The position numbers and the translations under genes were made by a program. The notes beneath the pieces were generated by a model. It had not been told where the DNA came from. It made no database searches and was given only the letters and a program-made list of their open reading frames with translations. 64,000 bases of DNA from Tetrahymena thermophila SB210 (Eukaryota; Ciliophora; Oligohymenophorea; Hymenostomatida; Tetrahymenidae), in assembly GCF_000189635.1 (NCBI RefSeq), contig NW_002476481.1, forward strand, positions 124,001 to 188,000, given 5' to 3'. Below are positions 10,901 through 22,985 of the stretch, in pieces. Within the stretch, counting starts at the first letter, position 1. The number at the start of each line of letters is the position of its first letter.

Positions 10901-12261
10901 AATCATAAAATAATTAGTTATGCTCTATAATATGAAAGTAATATTAGTTTAAAGAAATAAAAGATATTATATTTGATAATCTCTTTAATATTTTAATCAA
11001 AATATTATTATTATATATATATGTATGTATAGTACCCTTAGGTACTGTCATATCAAGGCTATTTGTTTTTACATTAATATATTTAGTAAAAACTGCATAC
11101 TTTTTAATTATACTTACCTTAATTGCAATAACTATTGTGATTTGTATCAAAATATATATTATTTTACTAATATATATGCTAAACATTTTTAGATTATAAA
11201 TTTTAAGAATAATAAAAAAAAAAAACAAGAAAGATTTCATCAGATTTATGTGTAATTAATGGCATGAATTTTAATTAATTACAAAACAAAAGGTAAATTA
11301 ATTAATACATCATTGAATAAATATGAGCTATTTTTTGTTTATAAAAAAGAAAATAATATCTCTCTCTTTCATATAAAAAAAGAAATTTATTCAGTCATAT
11401 AGTGTTACTTCGATTGGATATAAATGCTTTTATTTTTAATGGAAAGCATTTATTGATTATATAAAGTATTTAGGTATTAATTTTAGTAAATTAGATTTCA
11501 TATCTAACTAAAACAAAAATAAAATATTATAAAATAATTTATTTTTTATTGGTAACGGCTTAAAAAAGAAGTACAAACTAACTTTGATATTAAATTTAAT
11601 AAAATTAAGACATTACTAAGAAATAAATTGTTATTTCCTTCATAAAGTTCTTTTAATGAAATCTATATATTTATCTAGTAATGTGGTTTAACAATATTAA
11701 AAAGTTGATGAAATATTAATTAATTCTTTTATTATTATAAAAACAAACTTAAATTTTTAATAATAGAATGAATGATTAAATATATGTTGAATTGAATAAA
11801 TTTCATTGTAATAAGTAGTAATCTAATTATAAAGGTTATTCATTCTCAAATTACTCAATTTGATTGTCAAATTTTTAACTTTACCATTCTGAATCTTGTT
11901 TTATCAATAAATTATAAGTTTGTAAAATTTTTACAAACTTAAAACAATTATTTCATAAACAATTAAAATTTTTTGAACGTATTTTGCTTAAAATCTTGAT
12001 AATTTAAGCTCTATTTAGAAAAATATTTTCATTTATTATAATTTATATTTTTATTTTGAAGAAATTTAAGAATTAATTCATAAAATCAATAATTGAAACT
12101 ATCAGATAATCTAATGGTTAATTATTGATCACTAATTGGCTGAATTATTAAATTAATATCATCATAAATATTATTAATATTATGTCAAACGAGGATTCAC
12201 AACCAAAAGATAAATAAATAAATAATCAAAAATTAAATATTACATCAATTTTCTACTCAAA
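10901..12261. repeat. spacer repeated in each tandem unit
   Basis: No gene. This is the 5' flank of the Cys-rich gene starting at 12262. Much of it reappears at about 20560-21750 and again at 21941-22750 (for example TTATGTGTAATTAATGG near 11246 and 20721; TTATCTCTCTCTTTCA near 11357 and 20832; AGCATTTATTGATTATATAA near 11446 and 20921). It is therefore part of the duplicated unit and may hold the promoter of those genes. Confidence 0.6.
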
Positions 12262-15200
12262 ATGAGCAGATTAATCTATTCATTAATTTTCTTTTGCTTT
12301 TATCTCCAGATTTCATGCCAATAATAAATTACTATTGGCCAATATTGGCAATATTATCAAGTAATTTACTATATTTATTTTAAGTGATTTCTTAAAATCA
12401 TTTTAACAGTAAAGAAATGCGCTAATAGTGGTTAATAAAGATGCTAGCTAATACTAATACTGGAAGCTCAACTCAGATGGATTTATTACCAAAACTATTA
12501 TTTTATAGGCTTGTGATTTGATGATTTAGAACAAAGATGATCAATTGCTTGAAGTAAATTTTTAAATAAGAATTTATTTATTTATTAAGTTGATTATTTT
12601 TATGAAATTAGTTTTCTAACCAACTCTTTTACTTCATTCCTTCCTAATAAAATTATTATTTGATTGACATTAACAATCTGGAATCGCTTTAGGATCAATA
12701 AACTTACACTTGTGGGAACCCTCTTCCTATGTTGACTAGTTAAGGATTATAAACAAACTATTTCTAATCAGTAATTTACTTTTTAATTTTCATAAAATAA
12801 TTTTCCTCATATTTTTTTGAATAAAAGAATAATTTGTACATTAGAATAGTTACTAAATAGGACGGTACTTCATTATATGATTCTAGCACAACATTTTCTT
12901 TATTGACAGATTTTGATATTCAAAATATGAAAAATATAAATAAATATTCTATTAAAGATGATATTTAAGATTTTTAGATAGATAATTATTTCTACTTTTT
13001 CTTGAATGGAGTTTAATATAAGAACCCAAATGGATGCCTAAATACTTAGCTTTTTATTGTGGATGTAAAAATTTCTTTAAAAATAGATTAATTATTTAAA
13101 TTTTAAAATACATTTTAAGAAATAAAATAGCGCATTTTTAGGAAGTTGTTTGCCAAATATGATGTATTTATTTAATGTAAACCTGAACGATAATCCTCTT
13201 ACATTAATTTAATAATATCCATAACCTTCAATTAACACTTCCTACTCTGATATTGTAATTTTAGATCAATAGGTAAATTTAAATTATTATATAACTTCAA
13301 ATTTATTATTAAATATTTAAATTCAGACAAGATTAGTTGCTATATGTTGGGCTATCTCAGGCAATTATGTATGGTGGTTTTACTAAACAAATATACTGAC
13401 TACTCTTTAAATGAGCTCAATTCCTTGTTAAAATTAACCATAAAATCAGCCTATAGTATTTTAAGTAAATTACTTTATTTTTATTTATGAAATATTTTAA
13501 TTTTTCAAATATAAAAAAGAATTATTTCATAGTTGATAAACAAATTTATAGTGTATCTAAAAGTTCTTCTTCTTTTACTTTTTCAAATAGTGGTTAGCTA
13601 TCTAAATAATATTTACCAAGCCATGCTTACAACTATAGTTAAAGATTTTACAAAGAAGTATTCATTTAATTATTTTGTTAAAAAACTATAAAATTTATAA
13701 CAAAAATTAATAGAAAAGAACTTAAATTGTAATAGAATAAAATAATAATGGGAATATCTATTTATTTATGTCAATGGATTATCTGGTATGTAACTAAAAT
13801 AATAGTTATGTGAATTAGTAGTAATTAATCTTCTTATTTGCTTAGTTTTATAACGATTTTTAATTATTATTTTTATTATAAAACAGTGGAGCATGCTAAA
13901 CTTGTAACTAAAACTAAATATTTTCGAAGTAATTTGTTTGTTTATTTTCTTTTTAACTTTTTAATAATTTATTTTTTAAATAAAGCAACTAATGTAGCTC
14001 TTGCCCGAATGGGACTTTTTATTAGTAAATAGAATTAATTTGCTTCATAAATAATTTATTTATTTTTTTACTTTAAAAGGAACTAATAATGCTCTCCTTG
14101 CTCTTCTAATTGCACTTAATGTGATAGTTTTACTAAATGTAATACTTGTGCTTCAGGATATTACTTGTAAATTATAAATTAAAAATAAAAAATTTATTTG
14201 TTTTGAACTTAAAAAAGATCTAATTCTTCTTAATGTGTTAAATTAGGATGTCCTGATAACTCAAGCTAGATTAAGTAAATTTTAATTAAATAAATTGATT
14301 CAGATTTATTTATTTAATTATCAAATAAATTAGTTCAGACTGTGTTTGCAATAGTAATTATTTCAAATAAATAATTAAGTAAAATTTTATTGATAAATTA
14401 ATTTAGAATGATTTATTGTAAAATTATAAATTAGCTCAACAACTTTAGAATTTTAATGTGTTTAATGTTCTGATCCCTGTAAAGATTGTACAAGTTCTAC
14501 TATCTGTACATCTTGTTAGAGTTAAAGTTATTATTTGAATGGAAGTACTTGCACCAAATGTATACCTCCTTGCCTAACTTGTACAAGTGCAAATGAATGC
14601 CAAACTTGCTAAGATGGTTACTATATTTCTGGCTCTTAATGTATGAGCTGTGTAAGCCCATGTCTAAAATGTTCCTCGATTTCAAGTTGCAGTTCATGCT
14701 TATATGGATATTTTTTATCTGGGACTACTTGCCAACAGTGTAGTAGTTTTTGCACTTCATGTACTTCAAATACAAATTGTTAATCTTGTTCAGACGGATA
14801 CTTCCTTAGTAATAATAATTCTTGTACTTAATGTGATTAAACTTGTACAAAATGTACAAGCTTATCTTCATGCTTATCTTGTTAAGATTAATATTTTTTA
14901 GACACAAATAATAAATGCTCTAAATGTTAGCTAAACTGTATTAAATGTTAAAATTCATAATCTTGCTAATAGTGCTAATAAGGTTATTTTTTAGACAATT
15001 AAAACTGCTAAAAATGTACTAATAATTGTTAGACGTGCTCAAGCTCAACTTATTGCTTGAGTTGTTTATCTGGATACTATTTATAAGGAAATACTTGCAT
15101 ATTATGTAATGTTAATTGCACCTAATGTACATCTGGTTAAAGCTGCTCTTCTTGTAAAGATGGCTATTTCTTAAACTAAGGATAGTGCTAAAATTGCGAT

Positions 15201-17570
15201 AGCTCATGTTCAAAGTGTACAAGTTAAAAATATTGTTCTGCTTGTTCTGATAGCTACTTTTTAAATTCAGTAAATTTATGTTAATAATGTTAACCCAACT
15301 GCACTTAATGCTAAGATTCATAAACTTGTTCGTAATGCCAATCAGGATATTTTTTGGATACCTTATCTAGAAAATGCACAAAATGTATTAACAATTGCTA
15401 GACATGCTCAAGTTCTACTTAATGTATAACTTGTTTACAAGGATATTTATTATCAAGTAAATCTTCTTGTTTTAAATGTATAGAATTTTGTTCTACATGT
15501 AATGAAAATTTAATTTGCCCATCTTGCATCGATGGTTACTTCTTAGATAAAAATTCATGTTAAAAATGTTTATAAAATTGCGCATAATGTAATGATTCTT
15601 AATCTTGCACTCAGTGCTTGAAAGGCTATAATCTTTACGATAACATGTGTCTGACAAGTGATTAATGTCCGAGTGGTTGCAAATTATGCTAGGATAATAA
15701 CTCTTGTTAAACTTGTTTAGATGGTTATGTCAAATAAAATCAATAATGTATAAGATGCTCTGTTGAAAATTGCAACCTTTGTGATTAATAGCAACGTTGT
15801 TTCTAATGCAAAAGTGGATATAAGTTACTTAACAATTCATAGATTTGTGTTAAAGATTGTGGAGTTGGACATTATTTATCAGATAATAATGAATGTTTGG
15901 CGTGTGATTAAACTTGTTTCACTTGCAAAGGTCCAACAGACACAGATTGCATAACTTGCAAAAGTAATTTATATCTCTCATCTTCCAGCTTAAAATGTAC
16001 ATAATGCCAAGACCAATAATATTTAGACAATTAAAATAATTGTTAAAGTTGTTTCTCCATTTGTGAGACTTGTAACGGCCCATCAAGCAAATAATGTACA
16101 AGCTGTAAAAATTAGCTAGTTATAAGCAATATATCATCTGAATGTATTACTTTAGATTAATAATATTCAGAATCATTATAATATTATTTTTAAAATGGCT
16201 TTGAGTGTTCTGAAATATCAAGTAAAAATCTGACATAAAAATGTGAAGAATAACTAGAATTTAGTAAATTTACGTACAAAATATACTTATATACATCAGC
16301 TGCTGGATTGATGTTATCTTTGTGTTCAATAATTTTTGTTAATTCGATAAGATCAGTTAGCATTTATTACATTTAGACTTAGCAAATGTTAGGATTTTAT
16401 ATCTTTTCATAAAAACTGATTCCTTAATGGTTAAACTAAATGCATTTCAAAATAAGCTATTCTTATAACATTTTTACTTTAACCCCTAATTTTGTAACAA
16501 TCTCTTAAATATAACATAATTTAAACAACAAAATGAAACAATTACCTTAAACGACTTTTATAAATCTATTTTTGATAATTGTTTGTATCAGATGCTGCTT
16601 ACATTTCTATGCTTACTCTTGATTATTATTATTACTATTTGTCAACTCTTTAATAAAGGCCTAATGCTAAATTTGCAGAGATAATTAAAATGGAACAAAC
16701 TTATAGTGTTATAACAGCTGTTTTCTAGTTATTTGCTTTTCAATTCCATTTATTAATTATTTAGAAATGATAAATCTTAATTGGATACAATTTTATCAAT
16801 AGGATATATCTTATTTTACATTATTTTGCATATATTTTAGATATTTATTGTATTATACAAATGGGAAAAGCTGTTTATGAAAGAAAAACTTTGCTTTGAT
16901 TCCTTAGTTAACGGTGTATTAGAATCTTCATGTTAAACTAGATGCTTTTGGATAGTATTGGAAGCTAGAAAATGTATAACAGTTGTATTTTTATCAAAAT
17001 ATTTATTTGAAAATAATAATTCTTCTATTGCTTCATGGGTAAGTTTATCAGTTTCTATAGTTTTTTGCTTATATATGATTATTACAAGACCACTTCAATC
17101 GAAAAGTTAAAATTTTATCATAAGTGTTTTAGACTTTGTTTATAATATTATATTGATCATGATTGGAGTTATCATATCAGGAAAATATTCTGACATATAA
17201 ACTTAATATTATCTAAATAATTAGTCTCTTGCAAAAAGTAAATTTTTATTTTTTTATTTAAATTTAAGTAAATTTGATATTTTTAGTTATTATAATAGCT
17301 ATGATAGTATTTACTTCTTTCTATTCAATAACTGCAATTATATTGATCCTTTAAAGATTAAAGATATATCTAAAATTAAGGAAAAGTAAAACACACATTT
17401 AAAAAACTACAAATTAGCAATCTTTAGATATTTCTGCAAGCCAAAAAAGCTTTGTCTCAGATTAATGTCTGGAAAAAGCTTTGAAACAGTACAACTAAAA
17501 TTAATTTAAATTTCAAAACTCTCTGAATAAAAATTCATTTACTAGAAAACTAATAAATATAAAGCAATGA
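12262..17570 (+). pseudogene. Cys-rich multi-pass membrane protein, frameshifted copy
   Basis: Fourteen exons: 12262-12360, 12410-12553, 12612-12770, 12828-13064, 13120-13272, 13327-13464, 13520-13657, 13714-13928, 13986-14024, 14080-14166, 14218-14274, 14334-14378, 14435-17237 and 17287-17570. All splice phases match the intact paralogue at 22755-28043. Order: signal peptide (MSRLIYSLIFFCFYLQ), an unrecognised N-terminal domain of about 400 residues, about 15-20 CxxC repeats (furin-like/growth-factor-receptor type), then a polytopic membrane domain. Relative to the paralogue one base is missing at about 16525-16545, just after the first transmembrane segment. Translation then ends at TGA 16620-16622 after 1232 residues, losing most of the membrane domain. 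Downstream the original frame stays open to the TGA at 17568-17570, so the lesion is recent or a sequencing error. Confidence 0.82.
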
Positions 17571-17671
17571 AAACTAGAAAGCTCTAATTGAAATTTAAGT
17601 TATCTTTATCAAATGTTAAATGAATAGTTTGATTCTTCTTATTTCACTTATAATACCAATTTTAAAAAAAT

Positions 17672-17745
17672 TAGCAGAGAGAGGTTTCTATCTTCCGACC
17701 TTTGAGTTATGAGCCAAACGCGCGCGATTCCACTTCGCCACTGCT
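17672..17745 (-). pseudogene. degenerate initiator tRNA-Met copy
   Basis: Same position relative to the upstream gene as the other tRNA copies, but 74 nt. It carries a CGCG-type insertion next to the D stem/anticodon arm, loss of two bases from the acceptor 5' strand, a substitution in the anticodon stem and two in the T arm (B box GATCGAAACC changed to GATAGAAACC). The acceptor and T arms no longer pair properly and the Pol III B box is damaged, so it is unlikely to be functional. Confidence 0.85.
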
Positions 17746-18474
17746 AATCATAAAATAATTAACTAGTTATACAATATGAAAGAATATTTTAATATTATTT
17801 GAAAGATATAAAATATAATATTTATTGTAATGTGTTTAGTAAGTAATTAACTCAATATTTATTTTTATTAAACTTTATTTTTAATTTAAATTTAATAAAT
17901 CTTATTCAGCCCTTAATTTATGCGGCTCTTAATTAATGAGGATTTAGAGTACATTCATTTAAACATTAATTTAATGAATTAATTTTTTAAAAACTTTAAA
18001 AATTATGTAGAAAAATTAATATATGATTAAAAGTTTAATTTTATAATCTTAAAAAGATCTAATAAGAATTCAATTGACGAAATGTTAATTACATACTTCA
18101 AAAAAGTTCAAATAAATAACTAATCATTTTAGCTAAGAATGTCTAAAATAAAATAAAAAGTAATACTAACCTTTTTCTTATTTGTATAAATATTATTTTT
18201 TTAAAATGATCATTATAAAATAAAATTCATTAAATTGAGATACTTCGCAATAAAAGAATATAATTCGTCTAATTTTTATTATTTAAATTCATAGATTTTT
18301 TATTTTTCGAAAGAAAATTGTAAGAAATAAAATTAGAGCTTATTCATAAATCTAATAATAAATATATTTCAATTAATTTTAAAAAAGAGGTAACCAAAAA
18401 CACATTAGATAGATAGATAGATAGATAGATAGATATATAGATAGTCATTTTTACTTAACACTAAATTTAAAAAG
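17746..18474. other. intergenic; duplicated flank with (TAGA)n microsatellite
   Basis: No gene. The part from about 18225 is related to 29170-29395, the 5' flank of the gene at 29399. A TAGA tetranucleotide microsatellite of about seven units lies at 18406-18434 with a few imperfect units after it; the related flank at 29350 lacks it. Confidence 0.6.
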
Positions 18475-18681
18475 ATGAACTTTCTTACTAAATTTTTTTT
18501 ATTTCTCATGTTGTTTACTTTATTAAACGGAGAGAGAATGGTAAATTTAAATTTCCTTATTTTATATATTTTAAATAGCAATCAACTAAAAATCAATGCT
18601 GCGAAATTCAACTTATTTTAAAAACATGAAAAAACATTGAAAAAGAAATATCAATGCAAAATCAATAAAATTTTTAGATGA
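18475..18681 (+). pseudogene. relic of signal-peptide exon with short open frame
   Basis: An ATG starts a hydrophobic signal-type segment (MNFLTKFFLFLMLFTLLNG) nearly identical to exon 1 of the gene at 29399. Here the remaining exons are absent: within about 130 bp the sequence passes to the 3' flank that in the other copy follows at about 31965. A 68-residue frame stays open to TGA 18679-18681, ending NKIFR before the stop; the other copy can also read to a stop after SIKFFR. Most likely the 5' end of a deleted receptor gene; a small secreted protein cannot be excluded. Confidence 0.5.
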
Positions 18682-18905
18682 ATAACTTTTTCTTAAAGTA
18701 ACTATGTAAAATTTTGAATATTTCAATAATTTCTAATTTTCTCATTCAAATTAAAAATATTCTGAGATCTCTGGTTTTAATGATTGATAATAACTTTTTT
18801 AATTAATTTTTATGCTATTTTACAAGAAGGAAGATTAAAAAACATTTTAGTTTTGTTAAATTATAATTTTAATATAAAAATCGCAAACTCTTAAAAAAAA
18901 AAATT

Positions 18906-18977
18906 TAGCAGAGAGAGGTTTCGATCCTCCGACCTTTGAGTTATGAGCCCAACGCGATTCCACTTCGCCACCCTGCT
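18906..18977 (-). tRNA. initiator tRNA-Met (CAU), copy 3
   Basis: 72 nt, identical to the copy at 10829-10900: A1-U72, CAU anticodon, AUCGAAA T-loop, intact A and B boxes, terminator T-run after the 3' end. It lies downstream of the signal-peptide relic at 18475, where the other unit has the full gene at 29399-31793 followed by the tRNA at 32142. Confidence 0.95.
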
Positions 18978-20922
18978 AATTCTAAAATAATAAGAGATAG
19001 AATACGAAGTAGATCAACAAAATAGTTATAAACGGATATTGTAAATAAAATATAAAATTAGCTAATGTAAAATAAATTTATTATTTAAAAATGTGTTAAG
19101 CAAATTAAGAAATTCGATACTAATTTGTAATAAGTTTTTTTAATATTTATTATTAATATTTAAAATTTAGTCAAATATCAAACAAACTTAATTTTATTCA
19201 TCATAAATTAAAGGGACATAAATATATTTGAGTGTTAAAAAAATTATTAAATCTTAATTTAGAAATTATTTCCAATAATGACTGATTTAGCTTTAGTGAA
19301 AACTAAAAAATGATAAAAAATAATCTAATCTAAAAAAGCTTAAGAAATTTAATATAATAAATATATATCTTAGCAAAGAGAAAATAAATAAATACATTTA
19401 ATCTTAGAGACTTTACTAAATCTAGTTGTTTTCTTCTTAATGGATGGGAATATTTGTGTTACCTGCTTTTTTTAACCAAATAAAGATTATTAATTGACAA
19501 TTTATCTATTATTAAATTTTTAAGTTTTCTATTGACTTCTTTTATTTGCCATTCATTTCAACTCCTTCTATTAGGTAGCAGATTAAATTATTACTTAAAG
19601 GAACTTATCATAAACTTAGATAGATAGGATTAAGATTATCTGAGCGATTTTCCATAATTTTATATTTATTAAATATAAATTTCTTACTTAAATGTTAATA
19701 ATAGTTTTAAAAACATGTTAATAATTAGGAATTACTTGAAAATATTTTAATTAAATATTCATTAGTGTAGCCTATCAAAAATTAAATAGGCATTTAATTC
19801 TATTTTAAAAGCTAGCTATATTTTTGTTATTGTAGTAAAAGATTTTGAGAAAATTAAATGCAAGTAAAAATTTATATTTTTTTATGAAGTAATAAAGTAG
19901 AATTATTAGATTTTTTGATGCCTCTCTTTAACAAAGTACAAAGTAATAAATAATTTAAAGATATTTATTTTTATATATTAACATAATTAATACTCATTTA
20001 ATGTTAGATAAATATTAAATTATTAAAAAATCATGATTAATTATTCTTATTTAAAATAATAGGTTTTTATATATGTAAATTTTTAATTAAGCTTTTTAAA
20101 TGAAGTTAATTAGCAAATGTAATCAGAATATTTAAAGAAATTAATTATATTAAGTTTACATCTATTTTTATTTGCATTATTTAAGTGGTGTTTTTATGTT
20201 TCTTTCATTTTTTTATACAATGCTTACTTAATTAAATTATTAAAAAATCATGATTAATTATTCTTATTTAAAATAATAGGTTTTTATATATGTAAATTTT
20301 TAATTAAGCTTTTTAAATGAAGTTAATTAGCAAATGTAATCAGAATATTTAAAGAAATTAATTATATTAAGTTTACATCTATTTTTATTTGCATTATTTA
20401 AGTGGTGTTTTTACGTTTCTTTCATTTTTTTATACAATGCATACTTAAATTTAAAATAACTCAAAGGCTAGCCACATAAAAAAAAAACTAAATGATTTTT
20501 ATAAAAATTTGTTTAGTAGTTAAAATATCATCAACTTTCATATATTAAAAATTTTATTTTTAATAAAAACTGAATATTTTTTAATTTTATTTACTTCAAT
20601 TGTAATTACTATTGTGATTAATTTCAAAAATATATTATTTACTTTACAAATTTATGCTAAATGTGTATTGAATTTATAATTTTAGGAATATTAAAAATAA
20701 AATATAAAGATAATTTCAGATTTATGTGTAATTAATGGTATTAATTTTAAGTAATTACAAAACTAAAGGTAAATTAATTCATTATTTATTGAATAAATAC
20801 GAGCTATTTTTTGTTTATAAAAAAGAAAATATTATCTCTCTCTTTCAACTAAATAAAAAACTTCATTAAGTCATACAGTGTTACTTCGTTTGGATATTAA
20901 TGTTTTTATTTTTAATGGAAAG
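18978..20922. repeat. spacer with duplicated segments, no gene
   Basis: About 19000-19470 is related to the region after the tRNA at 32142 (32220-32790). About 19490-19680 is related to the 5' flank of the membrane protein gene at 7788 (7478-7680; shared ACTTATCATAAA...TTAGATAG...ATTATCTGAGC), but the gene itself is missing. About 20560-20922 repeats the spacer upstream of 12262. No coding frame recognised. Confidence 0.6.
20014..20447. repeat. 217-bp tandem duplication
   Basis: Two abutting, nearly identical copies: 20014-20230 and 20231-20447. They share ATTAAATTATTAAAAAATCA at the start and TTTTTTTATACAATGC near the end, with only a few differences (for example TTTTATGTTTC versus TTTTACGTTTC). 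The near identity indicates a very recent event; no coding content. Confidence 0.88.
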
Positions 20923-22985
20923 CATTTATTGATTATATAAACTAGGTATACATTTTAGGAAATTAGATTTCATTTATGACTAAAACAAAAATAAAACATA
21001 ATAAAATAATTTAGTTTTGAATGGTAATGACTTAAAAAAGGGCACAATCTAACTTTGATATTAAATTTAATAAAATTAAGACATTAATAATAAATAAATT
21101 GCTATTTCCTTCATAAGATTTATAGGATTAAGGTACTAATGAAATCTATTAATTTTTTGAGTAATGTTATTTCCCTCAATTAAAAAGTTAATGGTAATTA
21201 ATTATTAATTAATTCTTTTATTATAAAAACAAACATAAATTTTTAATAATAGAATGAATGATTAAATATATGTTGACTTCAATACATTTTTTTGTAATTA
21301 ATAGTGATCTAATTATGAAGGTTACTCATTCTTAAATACTAAATTAGATTGTTAAATTTTTAACTTTATGATTCACTCACTGACACTAGTTTTATAAATA
21401 AATTATAAATTTGTAAAATTATTACATACCTAAAACAATTATTTATTAAACAATTAAAATTTTTTAAACACATTTCGCTTAAAATCTTTATAATGTAAGC
21501 TCAATTTAGAAAAAAACTTTCATTTATTATAATTTATATTATTTAATTTGAAGAAATTTATGATTTAGTTCATAAAATCAATAATTTGAAACGATCACAT
21601 AATCTGATGGTTAATTATTGATCACTAATTTGCTGAATTAATAAATTAATATCATCATAAATATGATTATTATGTCAACCAAAGATTTACAACCAAAAGA
21701 TAAATTAGTAAATAAATAATCAAAAATTAAATATTACATAAATTTTCTACCAAAATGAACAAATTAATCTATTTATTAATTTGCTTTTGCTTTTATCTCA
21801 AGTTTTCATGCCAATAATAAATCACTATAGGATAATAATGACAATATTTTCAAGTAAGTTACTATATTTATTTTAATAGTGATTAATAAAGATGCTAGCT
21901 AATACTAATATTGGGAACTCAACTCAGATAGATTCATTACCATTTATTTATTAATTATATAAACTAGGTATAAATTATAGTAAATTAGATTTCATAGCTG
22001 ACTAAAACAAAAATAAAATATTATTAAATAATTTTTTGTTTTTGATAGTAATGGCTTAAAAAAGTAGCACAATCTAACTTGGATATTAAATTTAATAAAA
22101 TTAAAACATTAATAAGAAATAAATTGATATTTCCTTCATAAAATTTATAGGATTAAGGTTCTAATGAAATCTATTAATTTATCGAGTAATGTGGTTTAAT
22201 TTATAAAAAAGTTAATGGGAAATTAATTATTAATTAATTAATTTATTATTTTATTATAAAAAAAACATAATTTTTTAATAACGATTAAATATATGTTGAC
22301 TTGAATACATTTTTTGTAATTAATAGTAATCCAATTATGAAGGTTACTCATTCTTAAATACTCAATTAGATTGCTAAAGGCGTAACTTTCTGATTCACTC
22401 ACTGACACTAGTTTCATTAATAAATTATAAATTTGTAAAATTATTACGTACCTAAAACAATTATTTAATAAACAATTAAAATTTTTTAAACATATTTCGC
22501 AGAAAATCTTTATAATTTAAGCTCTATTTAGAAAATATTTTCATTTATTAGTATTTATGTTATTTAGTTTGAAGAAATTTATGATTTAATTAATTGAAAC
22601 TATCAGATAATCTAATGGTTAATTATTGATCACTAATTTGCTTAACTAATAAATTAATATCGTCATAAATATGATTATTGTGCCACCCAAGGATTGACAA
22701 AATTAAATAAATAAATAATCAAAAATTAAATATTACATAAAATTTCTACTCAAAATGATCAGATTAATCTATTCATTAATTTGCTTTTGCTTTTATCTCC
22801 AATTTTCATGCCAATAATAAATTACTATTGACCAATATTGGCAATATTATCAAGTAATTTACTCTATTTATTTTAAGAGTATTCTTAAAATCATTTTTAA
22901 CAGTAAAGAAACGCATTAATAGTGATTAATAAAGATGCAAGCTAATACTAATACTGGAAACTCAACTCTGATGGATTCATTACCA
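20923..22985. repeat. approx. 1.02-kb tandem repeat containing the 5' end of the Cys-rich gene
   Basis: Copy 1 is 20923-21940 and copy 2 about 21941-22985. Both run from ATTATATAAACTAGGTATA through the upstream spacer into exons 1-2 of the Cys-rich gene (ending near GATTCATTACC). Copy 1 stops there and is joined to the start of copy 2; copy 2 continues into the complete gene at 22755. A third, single version lies upstream of 12262. The structure fits unequal crossing over. Confidence 0.75.
21755..21940 (+). pseudogene. 5' fragment of the Cys-rich membrane protein gene
   Basis: Starts with ATG and the family signal peptide (MNKLIYLLICFCFYLKFSC). It hits an in-frame TGA at 21839-21841 in what should be exon 1, has lost part of intron 1 and ends abruptly in exon 2 at the junction with the next repeat copy. 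Not functional; a by-product of the tandem repeat described at 20923-22985. Confidence 0.8.

Noticed and set aside
10944..11240. Minus-strand 98-codon open frame beside the first tRNA
   Set aside because: Ile/Lys/Phe-rich composition and not conserved in the duplicated spacer near 20560-20720; judged a chance frame.
13658..13730. Apparent frameshift between the copies at 12262 and 22755 (A-run of 6 versus 7)
   Set aside because: The difference lies inside an intron (13658-13713 and 24140-24196) whose removal restores the same frame in both copies.
14500..16101. Several standard-code frames on both strands within the repeat region (also 24984-26471)
   Set aside because: Out-of-frame readings of the CxxC repeats; the true frame gives regular cysteines and uses TAA/TAG as Gln.
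18406..18434. TAGA repeat as a possible CRISPR or minisatellite array
   Set aside because: Simple tetranucleotide microsatellite without spacers; CRISPR is not expected in a ciliate nucleus.
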